A stretch of 64,000 bases of DNA from Pseudoxanthomonas sp. Root630 (lineage in GTDB: Bacteria; Pseudomonadota; Gammaproteobacteria; Xanthomonadales; Xanthomonadaceae). The stretch spans positions 1 to 64,000 of the forward strand of contig NZ_LMGY01000018.1 of assembly GCF_001427585.1 (NCBI RefSeq), read 5' to 3'. Made by a program: the position numbers and the translations under genes. Positions 7,887-17,260 of this stretch are shown one piece after another. Position 1 is the first letter of the stretch. Each line of letters opens with the position of its first letter. The notes beneath the pieces were generated by a model. The model was given only the letters and a program-made list of their open reading frames with translations. It made no database searches and had not been told where the DNA came from.

Positions 7887-9397
7887 GGGTTTGCGGTCTG
7901 CTCCGTCAGTTGGACACGTCGGACCTTGCCGGATGCGGTGCGTGGCAGGGCGTCGACGAAGGTGATGTGTCGGGGGATCTTGTAGGCGGCCAGGCGTGCG
8001 CGGCAATGCGCCTTGATGCGGTCTTCTGCGCGCGGCAGGACTTCGTCCACGACGACGAAGGCCTTGATGACCTGGCCCAGGGCTTCGTCGTCGATACCGA
8101 CCACCGCGACCTCGCGGATGCCCGGCAGTTCGGCGATGGCTTCCTCCACGTCGGTGGGGTGCACGCGGTGCGCGCCGGTCTTGATCATGTCGCTGCGACG
8201 GCCCTGCAGGAAGAGGTAGCCATCGGCATCCACGTAGCCGAGGTCGCCGGTATGCAGCCAACCGTCGCGCAACACGGCCTGGGTAGCCGTGGGATTGTTC
8301 CAGTAGCCGAGCATGATGCCCGGGCCGCGCACGCAGACTTCACCTGCCTCGCCTGCCGCGGAGCTCGCGCCGTCCTCGCCCAGGATGCGCCACTGCGTGT
8401 CCTGCACCGGGATGCCGACCGAGCCGCGTTTTTCGTCCAGGCGCTCCGGCGGCAGCCAGCTGATCCGCGACGTCGCCTCGGTCTGGCCATACATCAGGAA
8501 CAGGCGCGCCTGCGGCAACAGCCCGCGCACGCGGTCGGCGACCGCCGGTGCCATCGCGCCGCCGGCCTGGGTCAGGTAGCGCAGCGAAGCGAGGTCGTGG
8601 CCGCGACGCTCCAGCATGTCCATCAACAGCACGTAGGTGGAGGGCACGCCGGAAAAGCCGGTCGCCCGGTGGTGCTGGATCGCATCGAGCACCTGGATCG
8701 GGAACACCATGCTCGGTCCCAGCACGATGCACGCGCCGCTGGCCAGGTGGGTGTGCAGCACGGAAGCGCCGTAGGCGTAGTAGAACGGCAGCACGCTGAC
8801 GACCGTGTCCTGAGGCGTCAATCCGAGATAGGCGATCACCGCGTCCGTGTTGGAAGCCACGTTGGCATGGCTCAACATCACGCCCTTCGGGTCGCCCGTG
8901 GTGCCGGACGTGTACAGCAACTGCGCGAGGGCTGCGTCGGCGTCGCCTTCAGGCATGAAATCCGCGTCGTCGCCTTCCACCTGCGGCAATGCCGTTTCGG
9001 AAGCGAGTTCGATCGCTCGCGGTGCCGGCGGAGTTCCTTCCCACTGGGCGAGCGTCTGCTCCATGTCGCGATGGCCGGCTTCGTGCACGACGAAACGCGC
9101 ACCGCAGTGCCGCAACCAGGGACCGAAATCGCGCGAACGCGCCTGTGCGTTCAGCGGAGCGACCACGCCGCCGGCCAGCCATGTGCCGTAAACAGCGGCT
9201 GCAGCCTCGATCCGGTTCGGCAGCACGATGGCCACGCGGTCCTGCGGCAGCAGGCCGGCAAGGCGCAGGTAGCGTGCGAAACCGCACGCCTGCCGCCAGA
9301 AGTCCGCGTAGTCGATCGTCCGCGCGCCATCGATCATCGCGACGCGCTGAGGGGCGCTGCGTGCGTTCAGGGCGAGGCGGGCGGTCAGGCGCTCCAT
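7883..9397 (-). CDS. Acyl-AMP ligase (ANL superfamily), likely loading the adjacent acyl carrier protein
   Basis: The 504-residue enzyme is a complete ANL-family adenylating enzyme. The P-loop YTSGTTGDPKG is at residues 162-172, then YGQTE, the hinge region TGDLGYVDADGYLFLQGR and the catalytic lysine motif PRTASGKVRR near the end. It activates a carboxylic acid as acyl-AMP and passes it to CoA or a phosphopantetheine carrier. It starts 16 nt after the acyl carrier protein stop and overlaps the NadE-like gene. Exosortase-A loci are known to carry an acyl-CoA ligase (TIGR03098), which this resembles in context. The acid substrate is unknown. Confidence 0.9.
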   Translation of the reverse strand: MERLTARLALNARSAPQRVAMIDGARTIDYADFWRQACGFARYLRLAGLLPQDRVAIVLPNRIEAAAAVYGTWLAGGVVAPLNAQARSRDFGPWLRHCGARFVVHEAGHRDMEQTLAQWEGTPPAPRAIELASETALPQVEGDDADFMPEGDADAALAQLLYTSGTTGDPKGVMLSHANVASNTDAVIAYLGLTPQDTVVSVLPFYYAYGASVLHTHLASGACIVLGPSMVFPIQVLDAIQHHRATGFSGVPSTYVLLMDMLERRGHDLASLRYLTQAGGAMAPAVADRVRGLLPQARLFLMYGQTEATSRISWLPPERLDEKRGSVGIPVQDTQWRILGEDGASSAAGEAGEVCVRGPGIMLGYWNNPTATQAVLRDGWLHTGDLGYVDADGYLFLQGRRSDMIKTGAHRVHPTDVEEAIAELPGIREVAVVGIDDEALGQVIKAFVVVDEVLPRAEDRIKAHCRARLAAYKIPRHITFVDALPRTASGKVRRVQLTEQTANP

Positions 9398-9413
9398 CGT
9401 CAGGCGGTGGTGC

Positions 9414-9668
9414 TCAGACGGCGACAGCGAGCTTGCGCGAGACGAAGGCGTCGACGGTCTGGATCGTATCGAAGTTGGCCGGCGTCATCTCCTCGGCTGC
9501 GATCTGCAGCTTGAACGCGTCCTCCAGGAAGAAGACCAGTTCGTGGATGCCGGTGGAATCGATGATGCCTCCCTGGATCAGCGAGTCCTGGTCGCCCACG
9601 GCGGAGGGATCGTCTGAGAAGAGGAAGTTCTGCAGGATGAATTCTTTGATCTGTTGTTTCTGCGGCAT
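9414..9668 (-). CDS. Acyl carrier protein
   Basis: The 84-residue acidic helical protein has the phosphopantetheine attachment motif DSTGIHELV, with Ser38 as the modified residue, in the usual position after an IDS signature. Length and motif fit a free-standing acyl carrier protein of the kind paired with AMP-ligases. It is the first gene of a four-gene minus-strand operon, and GGGGA precedes the ATG. It lacks the GADSLD motif of the fatty-acid carrier AcpP, so a dedicated role in loading an acyl group for polysaccharide decoration is more likely than fatty-acid synthesis. Confidence 0.88.
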   Translation of the reverse strand: MPQKQQIKEFILQNFLFSDDPSAVGDQDSLIQGGIIDSTGIHELVFFLEDAFKLQIAAEEMTPANFDTIQTVDAFVSRKLAVAV

Positions 9669-9806
9669 GGGGTCCCCGGCATTTCCTGTTCCGTTGCTCT
9701 CCAGATGAACGGCGGTTCGGTCGTTCACCGGCCAAGCGGGACGGGGGGCGGAGCGGACATTGCCGGTGCTACCATCGCCGCCCGACGTCACCGACAGGAG
9801 TCCACG

Positions 9807-11042
9807 ATGCGTGCTTCCTTCCTGATGCTGGCCCTGATGGTGCTGGTCGGCTGCCGGCAGAACGCGCCCGTGGCGGCACCCGCCACGCCGCCGCGCACGG
9901 TGCAGGATCCGTCGCCGAAGGCCTACGCCTCTGAAAAGCAGGCGTTCGTGGTGGCGGAACAGGTGGTCGGGCTCGACCATCCCTGGTCGGTCGCGTTCCT
10001 GCCCGATGGCGGCTTGCTGGTGACCGAGCGCGCGGGCCGCCTGCGGCGCATCGCGGCCGACGGCAACGTGTCGGAACCGATCACGGGTCTGCCGGAGATC
10101 TTCGTCGATGGCCAGGCGGGCCTGCTCGATGTGGCGCTGTCGCCCGACTACGCCAGCGACGGCCTGGTCTACCTGGCCTTCGCCGAACCCACCTTCCGCG
10201 GCAACAAGGCCGGGACCGCCGTGGTGCGCGGGAAGCTGCAGGGCGATGCGCTGGTCGAGGCGACCGTGGTCTACCGGCAGGAACCCAAGCTGTCGCACGG
10301 CACGCACGTGGGCGCACGGCTGGTGTTCGACGACCAGGGCCACCTGTTCGTCACCCAGGGCGACAACCGCGTGGGCGCGGCTACGGCGCAGGAACTGGAC
10401 AAGCTGTCCGGCAAGATCGTGCGCATCCATCCCGATGGCACGGTGCCTGCGGACAACCCGTTCGTGGCGAAGGCCGGTGCGCGTGGCGAGATCTGGTCGT
10501 ACGGGCACCGCAACGTGCAGGGCGCGGCCCTGCATCCGGTGACGCGCCAGTTGTGGGCCACGGAGCACGGGCCCATGGGCGGCGACGAACTCAACCTGCC
10601 CAAGGCGGGCCTCAACTACGGATGGCCGGTAGCGACCCATGGCGTGGACTACAGCGGGCGTCCGGTGCCCGGGTCGCAAGGCAATGCCGCGCCCGGCATG
10701 GAACCGCCGCACCACGTGTGGATGAAGTCGCCCGGTCTCAGCGGCATGGCGTTCTATACCGGGGATGCATTGCCAGGCTGGCGGGGCAACCTGTTCCTCG
10801 GGGCGCTGGCCTCGAAGGCGCTGATCCGGCTGGAGCTGGACGGCGACCGTGTGGTGCACGAGGAGCGCTTGCTGCTGGACCGCAACCAGCGCATCCGCGA
10901 TGTGCGCCAGGGGCCTGACGGCGCGCTCTACGTGCTCGTCGATGCCCCGGCGCCCGACGGCAAGCTGTTGCGCATCACGCCCGCGCCCACTGCGGCGCCC
11001 GCGCCGCCGACCGGGCAGGGCGTGGCGCCGACCTCACCCTGA
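9807..11042 (+). CDS. PQQ-dependent aldose sugar dehydrogenase-like lipoprotein
   Basis: The 411-residue protein is a six-bladed beta-propeller of the soluble glucose dehydrogenase/YliI type. The N-terminus is a lipoprotein signal ending in a lipobox at Cys16 (LVGC). Visible family features are GLDHPWSVAFLPDG, the LSHGTHVGARL segment (catalytic His region) and the EHGPMGGDELN block that binds calcium/PQQ. It would oxidise aldoses at C1 in the periplasm with PQQ as cofactor. AGGAG lies 6 nt before ATG 9807. It is divergent from the acyl carrier protein operon and converges on the methyltransferase gene with no intervening base. Its link to the EPS locus is positional only. Confidence 0.87.
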   Translation: MRASFLMLALMVLVGCRQNAPVAAPATPPRTVQDPSPKAYASEKQAFVVAEQVVGLDHPWSVAFLPDGGLLVTERAGRLRRIAADGNVSEPITGLPEIFVDGQAGLLDVALSPDYASDGLVYLAFAEPTFRGNKAGTAVVRGKLQGDALVEATVVYRQEPKLSHGTHVGARLVFDDQGHLFVTQGDNRVGAATAQELDKLSGKIVRIHPDGTVPADNPFVAKAGARGEIWSYGHRNVQGAALHPVTRQLWATEHGPMGGDELNLPKAGLNYGWPVATHGVDYSGRPVPGSQGNAAPGMEPPHHVWMKSPGLSGMAFYTGDALPGWRGNLFLGALASKALIRLELDGDRVVHEERLLLDRNQRIRDVRQGPDGALYVLVDAPAPDGKLLRITPAPTAAPAPPTGQGVAPTSP

Positions 11043-11981
11043 TCAGGCGGTTGCGGCGGGCTTGCGCGCGATGAAATCGACGCTGGTGATGCACAGCTGC
11101 TCGGCGGCGATGTGCGCGAACTGCGGATGCACCGGCGTGGCCGCCAGCTGGCGCAGGCGCTCCGGGCGCGTCGTCGATGTGTCGAGCTCGATCGCGAACC
11201 CATGGTCGCGCGCGCCATCGACGAAGCGGTGCGCGCGCAGGCGGTTCTGGTAGAGGAAAGCGTTGTTCCAGCGTGCCCATTCGCGATCGGAGTACCGCAG
11301 GTAGTGCAGCTGGTGGAGGTTGCGGTCCACGTAGGCGTAGTGATCGCCGCAATTGACCGAATGGAACATCAGCCCATGCGGGGCCAGGATGCGCATGGAC
11401 TCCGCGTACATCGCATCGATGACCTCCGGCGGCACGTGCTCCAGCACGCTGTTGGAGAACACCACGTCCACCTCGCCGTCGGCCAGGGCCGTGCGCGTGG
11501 CATCGGCGGGTGCGCGGTAGTCGATCACGCCTCCCGTGGCCGTGCCCAGGTCGGCGCCGTCGCGCAGGCGCGCGAGCAGGTCGCGGTGGCGCTGTTCGAC
11601 CTCCGCCAACGGCACGTCGGCGGCGGTGGCGATGCGCGGCAGGAAACGGCCGAGGATCTCCGCGCACTGCAGGGTCAGGTCCATCCGCAGGTGCGGATTC
11701 AGGTCGTAGGTCGTCACGCGACCCGCGCCTGCCAGGTAGCAGGCGAAGGGGAACGTCGGATACCAGCCGGTGCCGATCTCGAAGCAACGCAGGCCCTGCA
11801 ATTGCACGCCCGCACCGCGCAGGTGGCCGATCATGATGTCCCAGTCGTCGACCTTGGTCGCGAGCTCGCCATCGAAATCGCGCAGGCCGCCGAAGCGGCG
11901 CTGCAGGTGGAAATGCATCGTGTGCCCGCCGGGCAACGCGCCGAGAACCTTCTGGATGATGCCCTTGACCCGCCAATCCAT
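11043..11981 (-). CDS. SAM-dependent methyltransferase
   Basis: The 312-residue class I methyltransferase has a glycine-poor motif I, CFEIGTGWYP (about residue 68), an acidic strand end TYDLNP (motif II) and FSNSVLEHV (motif IV/post-I). The family is common in polysaccharide loci, where it methylates sugar hydroxyls or a terminal residue. The stop codon abuts the stop of the PQQ dehydrogenase (TGATCA across 11040-11045), so the two convergent genes share no spacer. It sits 34 nt after the asparagine-synthase-like gene in the same direction and is probably co-transcribed with it. Confidence 0.82.
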   Translation of the reverse strand: MDWRVKGIIQKVLGALPGGHTMHFHLQRRFGGLRDFDGELATKVDDWDIMIGHLRGAGVQLQGLRCFEIGTGWYPTFPFACYLAGAGRVTTYDLNPHLRMDLTLQCAEILGRFLPRIATAADVPLAEVEQRHRDLLARLRDGADLGTATGGVIDYRAPADATRTALADGEVDVVFSNSVLEHVPPEVIDAMYAESMRILAPHGLMFHSVNCGDHYAYVDRNLHQLHYLRYSDREWARWNNAFLYQNRLRAHRFVDGARDHGFAIELDTSTTRPERLRQLAATPVHPQFAHIAAEQLCITSVDFIARKPAATA

Positions 11982-12015
11982 GCCTTGATCCCCTCGATAT
12001 GCCGCGTGGCCGGTA

Positions 12016-13998
12016 TTACGCGATCGCGCCGGAAGGCTGTGCCGGGGCCGCCGGTGCGAGGCGTGCCTCGACCGTCTGCCGGTGCACGAGCATCGTCGAC
12101 AGCACGCCCATGAAGGCCTGGTTGTCGCCGAACCCCGTTGCCCGACCCTGCCGGCATTTTTCCACCAATCGCCCTACCGCGGCGGCATCGAAATACCCGG
12201 CATCGCGGATCGACTCCGGCGACAGCAGGTCGGCCACGTAGTCCAGCGGCTTGCCGTCGAAGAAGAAGCTCTGGCTGTCCGGGGCGCGGTAGGGTTGCTT
12301 GGTCCGCTGCGCGATGTCCGGCGGCAGCAGGTCGGCCAGCGCGCGCCGGAGCAGGTACTTCTCGGTCATGCCACGTATCTTGAAACTGGGCGGCAGGCGG
12401 TTGGCGAATTCGATGACGCGGTGGTCCAGGTAGGGGAAACGCCCTTCGATGGAGTTGGCCATCGCCACGCGGTCGCCCTGCGAGGACAGCAGATACCCGG
12501 CCAGCAGCGATTTCGCCTCCACGTACTGGTCGCGGGCAAGATCGTTCCAGCGGGCGACTTCCGGCGGCAGCGTCTGCTCGTAGGCGCCCAGCGGATCCCA
12601 CTGCGTGGCGCTGGCGCGCAGTTCCGGCGACAGGAAGGCAAGCGCACGCTGGGAGGTGGTCCAGCGCGGCACGTGCGCGAAGATCGGGCGGTGCAGGTGT
12701 TCCATGCCCTGGCCGAAGAACGACTGCGCGAACGCCGGGTTGCTGACGGGCGAGTTCTGCAGGTAACCGTACAGCTTCTCCAGCAGGCGCGGACGCATGC
12801 GCGAGTCCGGCTGGCGTGCCCAGAAGCGGCGGATCTTGGCTTCCTTGAACAGGTCGTAGCCGCCGAACACCTCGTCGGCGCCTTCACCGGTCAGCACCAC
12901 CTTGTAGCCATGCCGGCGCACGCTGCCCGCCAGCAGCATCAGCGGGATGGGACCGGTGCGCAGGACCGGCGTCTCGGTGTGGCGGATCAGTCGCGGCAGC
13001 GCTTCGCCGATGTCGCGGCGCGTGCACGTCAGCGTGGTGTGCTCGGTGCCGAGGTGCCGCACCATCGCCTGCTGGTAGGCGCTCTCGTCGAATTCGCCAT
13101 CCTCGAAGGCCACCGAAAAGGTGCGCACCGGCGTGTCGGTGAAACCACGGATCAGGGCGACGATGCCGGAGGAATCCAGGCCGCCGCTGAGGTAGGCGCC
13201 CACGGGGACGTCCGCGCGCAGTTGCAGGCGGACGGCATCGACCAGCAGTTCGCGCAGCTCGGCCGTGGCCTGTTCCAGCGTCAGCGGGTAGCGCGCGGGC
13301 GAGGTCTCCTGCGCGTCCGGGAACGTCCAGTCCCAGTATCTGCGCATGTGCTGGCGTCCATCGCGCTCGACCGTCAGCACGTGCCCCGGCGGCAGGCTCT
13401 GCACGCCCTGGTACAGGGTTTCCGGATCCACCGGCGCCCAGTACGTCAGCGTCTGCATCAGCGCCTGCGTTTCCAGGTGCGCGCACTCGGGCAGCACGGC
13501 GAGCAGCGATTTCACCTCCGAGGCGAACCACAGGCGGCCGCGTTGGCGCGTGTAGTACAGCGGCCGGATGCCGGCGCGGTCGCGCGCCAGCACCAGGCGC
13601 TGGCGCTCAGCGTCCCACAGCGCGATGGCGAATTGGCCGTTGAGGTGCTGGACGAAATCCTCGCCGTACCGGTCGTACAGGTGCACGATCACTTCGGTGT
13701 CCGACTGCGTATAGAAGTGGTGGCCCTTGGCCTCCAGCATCTGGCGCAGTTCGACGAAGTTGAAGATCTCGCCGTTGAAAACGGTCCACACCGTGCGGCG
13801 CGGGTTGTGGATGGGCTGGTCGCCGGTGGACAGATCGATGATCGACAAGCGCGCATGCGCCAGGCCGATGCTGGGCGCCGCATGGAAGCCGAAGCCGTCC
13901 GGGCCGCGGTGCGCGAGCGGATGGATCATCCGCTCCAGCGCATCGCGCGCGCTCGTCGAGACGACATCCGGACCCATGAAACCCGCGATTCCGCACAT
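12016..13998 (-). CDS. Asparagine synthetase B-like glutamine amidotransferase of the EPS locus
   Basis: The 660-residue protein has an N-terminal class II glutaminase domain starting at Cys2 (MCGIAGF), with HRGPDG and the FNGEI block. The synthetase domain has the ATP-pyrophosphatase motif SGGLDSSG near residue 271 and TGEGADEVFGGY. It transfers glutamine-derived ammonia to an adenylated carboxylate. Exosortase-A loci carry such an amidotransferase (TIGR03108-like). In a locus that makes uronic acids it could convert a uronate to a uronamide, as WbpS-type enzymes do; true asparagine synthesis is the alternative. The ATG at 13998 places the nucleophile at position 2, which fixes the start. 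Confidence 0.92.
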   Translation of the reverse strand: MCGIAGFMGPDVVSTSARDALERMIHPLAHRGPDGFGFHAAPSIGLAHARLSIIDLSTGDQPIHNPRRTVWTVFNGEIFNFVELRQMLEAKGHHFYTQSDTEVIVHLYDRYGEDFVQHLNGQFAIALWDAERQRLVLARDRAGIRPLYYTRQRGRLWFASEVKSLLAVLPECAHLETQALMQTLTYWAPVDPETLYQGVQSLPPGHVLTVERDGRQHMRRYWDWTFPDAQETSPARYPLTLEQATAELRELLVDAVRLQLRADVPVGAYLSGGLDSSGIVALIRGFTDTPVRTFSVAFEDGEFDESAYQQAMVRHLGTEHTTLTCTRRDIGEALPRLIRHTETPVLRTGPIPLMLLAGSVRRHGYKVVLTGEGADEVFGGYDLFKEAKIRRFWARQPDSRMRPRLLEKLYGYLQNSPVSNPAFAQSFFGQGMEHLHRPIFAHVPRWTTSQRALAFLSPELRASATQWDPLGAYEQTLPPEVARWNDLARDQYVEAKSLLAGYLLSSQGDRVAMANSIEGRFPYLDHRVIEFANRLPPSFKIRGMTEKYLLRRALADLLPPDIAQRTKQPYRAPDSQSFFFDGKPLDYVADLLSPESIRDAGYFDAAAVGRLVEKCRQGRATGFGDNQAFMGVLSTMLVHRQTVEARLAPAAPAQPSGAIA

Positions 13999-14029
13999 GT
14001 GCCGCTTCCCCTGTCTGTCCGTGTCCGTG

Positions 14030-15217
14030 TCAGGCCGAATCGGCCGCATATGCCGCGCGCGCTGTCCGCGTGCCGGCGACCGCTTCTTCGCAGACGAGCA
14101 GCGTTTCCCGCGCCACCTGCTGCCAGTCGCGGGAAAAGCGTCGCGCCAGCGCCGCCTCATCCCAGTCGCGGTCGAGTGCCTGGGCCAGCGCCTCGGCCAG
14201 TGCATCCGCATCGCGGGCCGGCACCAGCAGGCCGCTGGCCGCGTCCACCACCTCGGGAATGCCGCCCACCGGCGTGGCGACGACGGGCCGGCCGCAGGCC
14301 AGCGCTTCGACCAGCACGTTGGGATGGCCTTCGGAATAGCTCGGCAGCGTGACCAGGTCCGACGCGACCATCCACTGCGCGACCTCGGCCGGGGCCTGGC
14401 TGCCCGCCAGGTGCAGGGGCAGTGCGGGCTCGGCGACCAGCGCGGCCGCAAGTTCTGCCTGCAGGGGGCCGTCGCCGACGAACACCACGCGTGCCCGCGG
14501 CCGCGTGGCGGCGAGGCGGCGCGTGGCATGCAGCAGTTCGCGCAGGCCCTTCTCCGGCACCAGGCGACCCACGTAGAGCACGACGTCCGCGTCCTGCGGC
14601 AATCCCAGCGCGTCGCGCGCGGCGCGGCGGTCGCCCGGATGGAACTGCGCGGCATCGCAGCCATTGGGAATCGCCCGGATGCGCTCCGGGTCCGCGCCGT
14701 ACTGGGTAACGGCGACGCGGCCCAGGTCTTCGCTGACCACCAGCAGGCGCTGCGCGGCGCGGACCACCGGTTGGGTCAGGCGACGGCTGATCGCGTCGCG
14801 CACGCGCAGGTCCGAACCGCGCGCGCCGGCCACGAAGGGCACGCCGGCCGCGCGCGCGGCGCGCATCGCCCCATAGCCGTCGGGGTAGAGCCAGTAAGCC
14901 AGCACCACGTCCGGCGCGAACGCCCGTACCGGCCTGGACAGCGCCTGTGCGCACAGGTGCCCGTTGAACGGGCGGCTCACCGCCGGCAACGCGGGGTAGG
15001 GCAGGTAGTCCACGTCGCAGCCCGGTGCCACGGGGGCCGGGTCGGCCGCGCGGTACAGGTAGCTGCGCGGTTGCGCCCAGCGCGGGTAGGTGGCGATGGG
15101 GCTGAGGACCTTCACCTGCGCCATGCGCGAAAGCTCGCGGACGGTCTGGTACACCGGGCGCCCGCGGTTGGGTTCCCCGGCGATCGGGAACTGGGAGGTG
15201 ACGATCAGGATGCGCAT
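14030..15217 (-). CDS. Family 4 glycosyltransferase
   Basis: The 395-residue protein is a GT-B-fold retaining glycosyltransferase. It has an N-terminal acceptor domain starting RILIVTSQFP, the hinge motif VGRLVPEKG, and the E-x7-E donor-binding region SEGHPNVLVEAL followed by GRPVVAT. It would add a sugar at the cytoplasmic face. ATG 15217 is preferred over the in-frame ATG 15262 because the conserved first beta strand begins there. It is first in the minus-strand set with the amidotransferase and methyltransferase and is divergent from the acyltransferase gene. Confidence 0.9.
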   Translation of the reverse strand: MRILIVTSQFPIAGEPNRGRPVYQTVRELSRMAQVKVLSPIATYPRWAQPRSYLYRAADPAPVAPGCDVDYLPYPALPAVSRPFNGHLCAQALSRPVRAFAPDVVLAYWLYPDGYGAMRAARAAGVPFVAGARGSDLRVRDAISRRLTQPVVRAAQRLLVVSEDLGRVAVTQYGADPERIRAIPNGCDAAQFHPGDRRAARDALGLPQDADVVLYVGRLVPEKGLRELLHATRRLAATRPRARVVFVGDGPLQAELAAALVAEPALPLHLAGSQAPAEVAQWMVASDLVTLPSYSEGHPNVLVEALACGRPVVATPVGGIPEVVDAASGLLVPARDADALAEALAQALDRDWDEAALARRFSRDWQQVARETLLVCEEAVAGTRTARAAYAADSA

Positions 15218-15297
15218 GCGGGAGGGCTGGACGGAGGAAGGGGGCGAGGCTGTCCGCAGCACGGCGCGATTGGCGTTGTAGGAGCCGAAACAAGCCG

Positions 15298-16347
15298 ATG
15301 CAGGGGAACAGGGTGGGTCACGAATCGTCTACGCCCTCGCGGATGGTCGAACTGGACGCCCTGCGCGGTATCGCCGCGGTCGCCGTGCTGGGTTACCACT
15401 TCACAACGCGTTATCAGGAACAGATCGGCCATGTCGGGGGGCTGCCGGCGAACCTGCGGCTCGGCAACTACGGCGTGTACCTGTTCTTCCTGATCAGCGG
15501 GTTCGTGATCTTCATGACGCTGGAACGCACCCGTGCCGCCGCGGATTTCGTGGTCTCGCGGTTCTCGCGGCTGTTCCCCGGTTACTGGGCGGCGATGCTC
15601 ATCACCAGCGCCGTCGTCTACAGCGTCGGCCTGCCGTCCCAGCAGTTGCCTCTGGATCAATGGCTGTTGAACTTCACGATGGTGCAGGAGATCCTCGGCG
15701 TCGAACACCTCGATGGTTCCTACTGGACCCTGCAGATCGAACTGTTCTTCTACATGCAGATGCTGTTCTGGTTCATGGTCGGCCAACTGCGGCGCATCCA
15801 CTGGATCATCGGGGTCTGGCTGCTGCTGGCCACGGTGGAAGGGTTGTGCGAGAAGCAGCACTGGCATTTCTCGTACTGGGTGCGCGAGCTGATGATCCTC
15901 CGGTATATCCCGTTCTTCGCGCTGGGCATCCTGTTCTACCGCCTGCACCGGTACCCGGCGGAGCGGCGGCTCAACCTGGCCATGATCGGGCTCGCGCTGC
16001 TGGCCATCGCGGTGGGCGAACGGCCGATCTTCTTCCCGGTGGCGCTGGCGTGTTGCGCCGTCTTCGCGCTGTTCGTGCGGGGGCAGCTGAGCTTCCTCGA
16101 TTCCCGTTTCTTCGCATTCCTGGGCGCGATTTCCTACGCGCTCTACCTGGTGCACCAGGCGATCGGCTTCGTGGTGATCCATCACCTGGAGCGGCACGGC
16201 ATCCCCGCATGGCTGGCGTGCGGCATCGCCGCGCTGGCGTCGTTGGTCCTGGCCACGTTGCTGCACAATGTGGTCGAACGCCCGGCCATGCAGTGGATAC
16301 GCGATGCCTGGAAGGCGCGGCGGATGCAGACGCTGCCCCATCGATGA
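15298..16347 (+). CDS. OafA-type membrane O-acyltransferase (acyltransferase 3)
   Basis: The 349-residue protein has about ten membrane segments. The N-terminal ELDALRGIAAVAVLGYH motif contains the conserved Arg and His of acyltransferase-3 proteins, and the LFFLISGFVIF segment follows. Such proteins O-acetylate extracellular polysaccharides or lipid-linked units at the membrane. It lacks the C-terminal SGNH domain of longer relatives. It is first of a plus-strand group with the methyltransferase, flippase and GNAT genes. The 94-nt gap to the next gene contains no clear terminator. Confidence 0.9.
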   Translation: MQGNRVGHESSTPSRMVELDALRGIAAVAVLGYHFTTRYQEQIGHVGGLPANLRLGNYGVYLFFLISGFVIFMTLERTRAAADFVVSRFSRLFPGYWAAMLITSAVVYSVGLPSQQLPLDQWLLNFTMVQEILGVEHLDGSYWTLQIELFFYMQMLFWFMVGQLRRIHWIIGVWLLLATVEGLCEKQHWHFSYWVRELMILRYIPFFALGILFYRLHRYPAERRLNLAMIGLALLAIAVGERPIFFPVALACCAVFALFVRGQLSFLDSRFFAFLGAISYALYLVHQAIGFVVIHHLERHGIPAWLACGIAALASLVLATLLHNVVERPAMQWIRDAWKARRMQTLPHR

Positions 16348-16441
16348 ATACCGCACCCGACGACGACCGGCACCCCGAGTGCCGGTCACTGCACGGCACA
16401 GGATGCCGCCACGCCGATGCCATCCCGGAAAGGACCCGGTC

Positions 16442-17260
16442 ATGAAGGAACCTTATCTCACCCGCTTCAAGCAGCTGATCCAGCGCGGTTCCGCGAGCCG
16501 GGACATCCACGATGCGGGCGATGCGGCCCAGGCGCCCGACGCCGCCGCGGCGCCCGCATCGGAGGCGTTCCTCATGCGCGAAGTGAACCGCGTGCAGATG
16601 CACGCGGCCGGCCTGTGCATGCTGCTGGCCGATCACATCGCGACGGCCGCGATGGTGTTGGACGTGGGATGCGGCACCGGCGGTACCACGGTGGCGCTCG
16701 CGTTGTCCGCGCTGGCGCCCAAGCGGGTGATCGGCGTGGACGCGGATGCCTCCACGCTGGAGGCGGCCGAAGTGCGCGCGCTGGGGCACGACCTGGAGCC
16801 GGAGAAGGTGTCGTTCCAGCATGTCCCTGCGGGCCAGCCGCTTCCGTTCGCGTCGGGGTCGTTCGACCTGGTCACCTGCGTCTCGGTACTGGAGTTCATC
16901 ACCTCGTCGGCAGCCCGCGAGCAGTTCGTCCGCGAGTTGTTGCGCGTGCTGCGCCCGGGCGGCTACCTGTTCCTCGCGACGCCCAGTCCGTTCCGCCTGC
17001 GTGACTACCATTCGCGCCGGTTCCTCGGCGACTGGCGGCGCACGCCGGGCCACCCGTGGTCGACCCCGCCCTGGGTCATCGCGCGATGGCTGCAAGGGCA
17101 GGAGCATGTGCCGTTGGCGGTCTACCGGGTCAAGCGAAGGCGCGCGCTGCGTTTTGCGGGGCCTTTCGCGGGCCTGCTGCAATGGGCGTTCCCCTGGCAG
17201 CAGTGGCTGGTGATCCGGACCGATGGACCGAACGAAACCACCGGGACCGGCACGGGATGA
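16442..17260 (+). CDS. SAM-dependent methyltransferase
   Basis: The 272-residue protein has class I methyltransferase motif I VLDVGCGTGG (near residue 73), motif II VIGVDAD and motif IV FDLVTCVSVLEF. The first 50 residues are Ala/Asp-rich and probably disordered. ATG 16442 follows an AAAGGA-type ribosome site at 7-8 nt. Its stop overlaps the flippase start (ATGA), so the two are translationally coupled. It probably methylates a sugar of the repeat unit or caps the chain; the target is unknown. Confidence 0.83.
   Translation: MKEPYLTRFKQLIQRGSASRDIHDAGDAAQAPDAAAAPASEAFLMREVNRVQMHAAGLCMLLADHIATAAMVLDVGCGTGGTTVALALSALAPKRVIGVDADASTLEAAEVRALGHDLEPEKVSFQHVPAGQPLPFASGSFDLVTCVSVLEFITSSAAREQFVRELLRVLRPGGYLFLATPSPFRLRDYHSRRFLGDWRRTPGHPWSTPPWVIARWLQGQEHVPLAVYRVKRRRALRFAGPFAGLLQWAFPWQQWLVIRTDGPNETTGTGTG

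Noticed and set aside
12082-14352. Long open frame antisense to the amidotransferase and the glycosyltransferase upstream of it
   Set aside because: GC-rich codon bias keeps antisense frames open; the translation resembles no protein, and the opposite strand carries clear AsnB and GT4 motifs.
13999-14664. N-terminal extension of the amidotransferase
   Set aside because: The class II glutaminase needs Cys2, which fixes the start at 13998; the upstream frame is a shadow of the glycosyltransferase.
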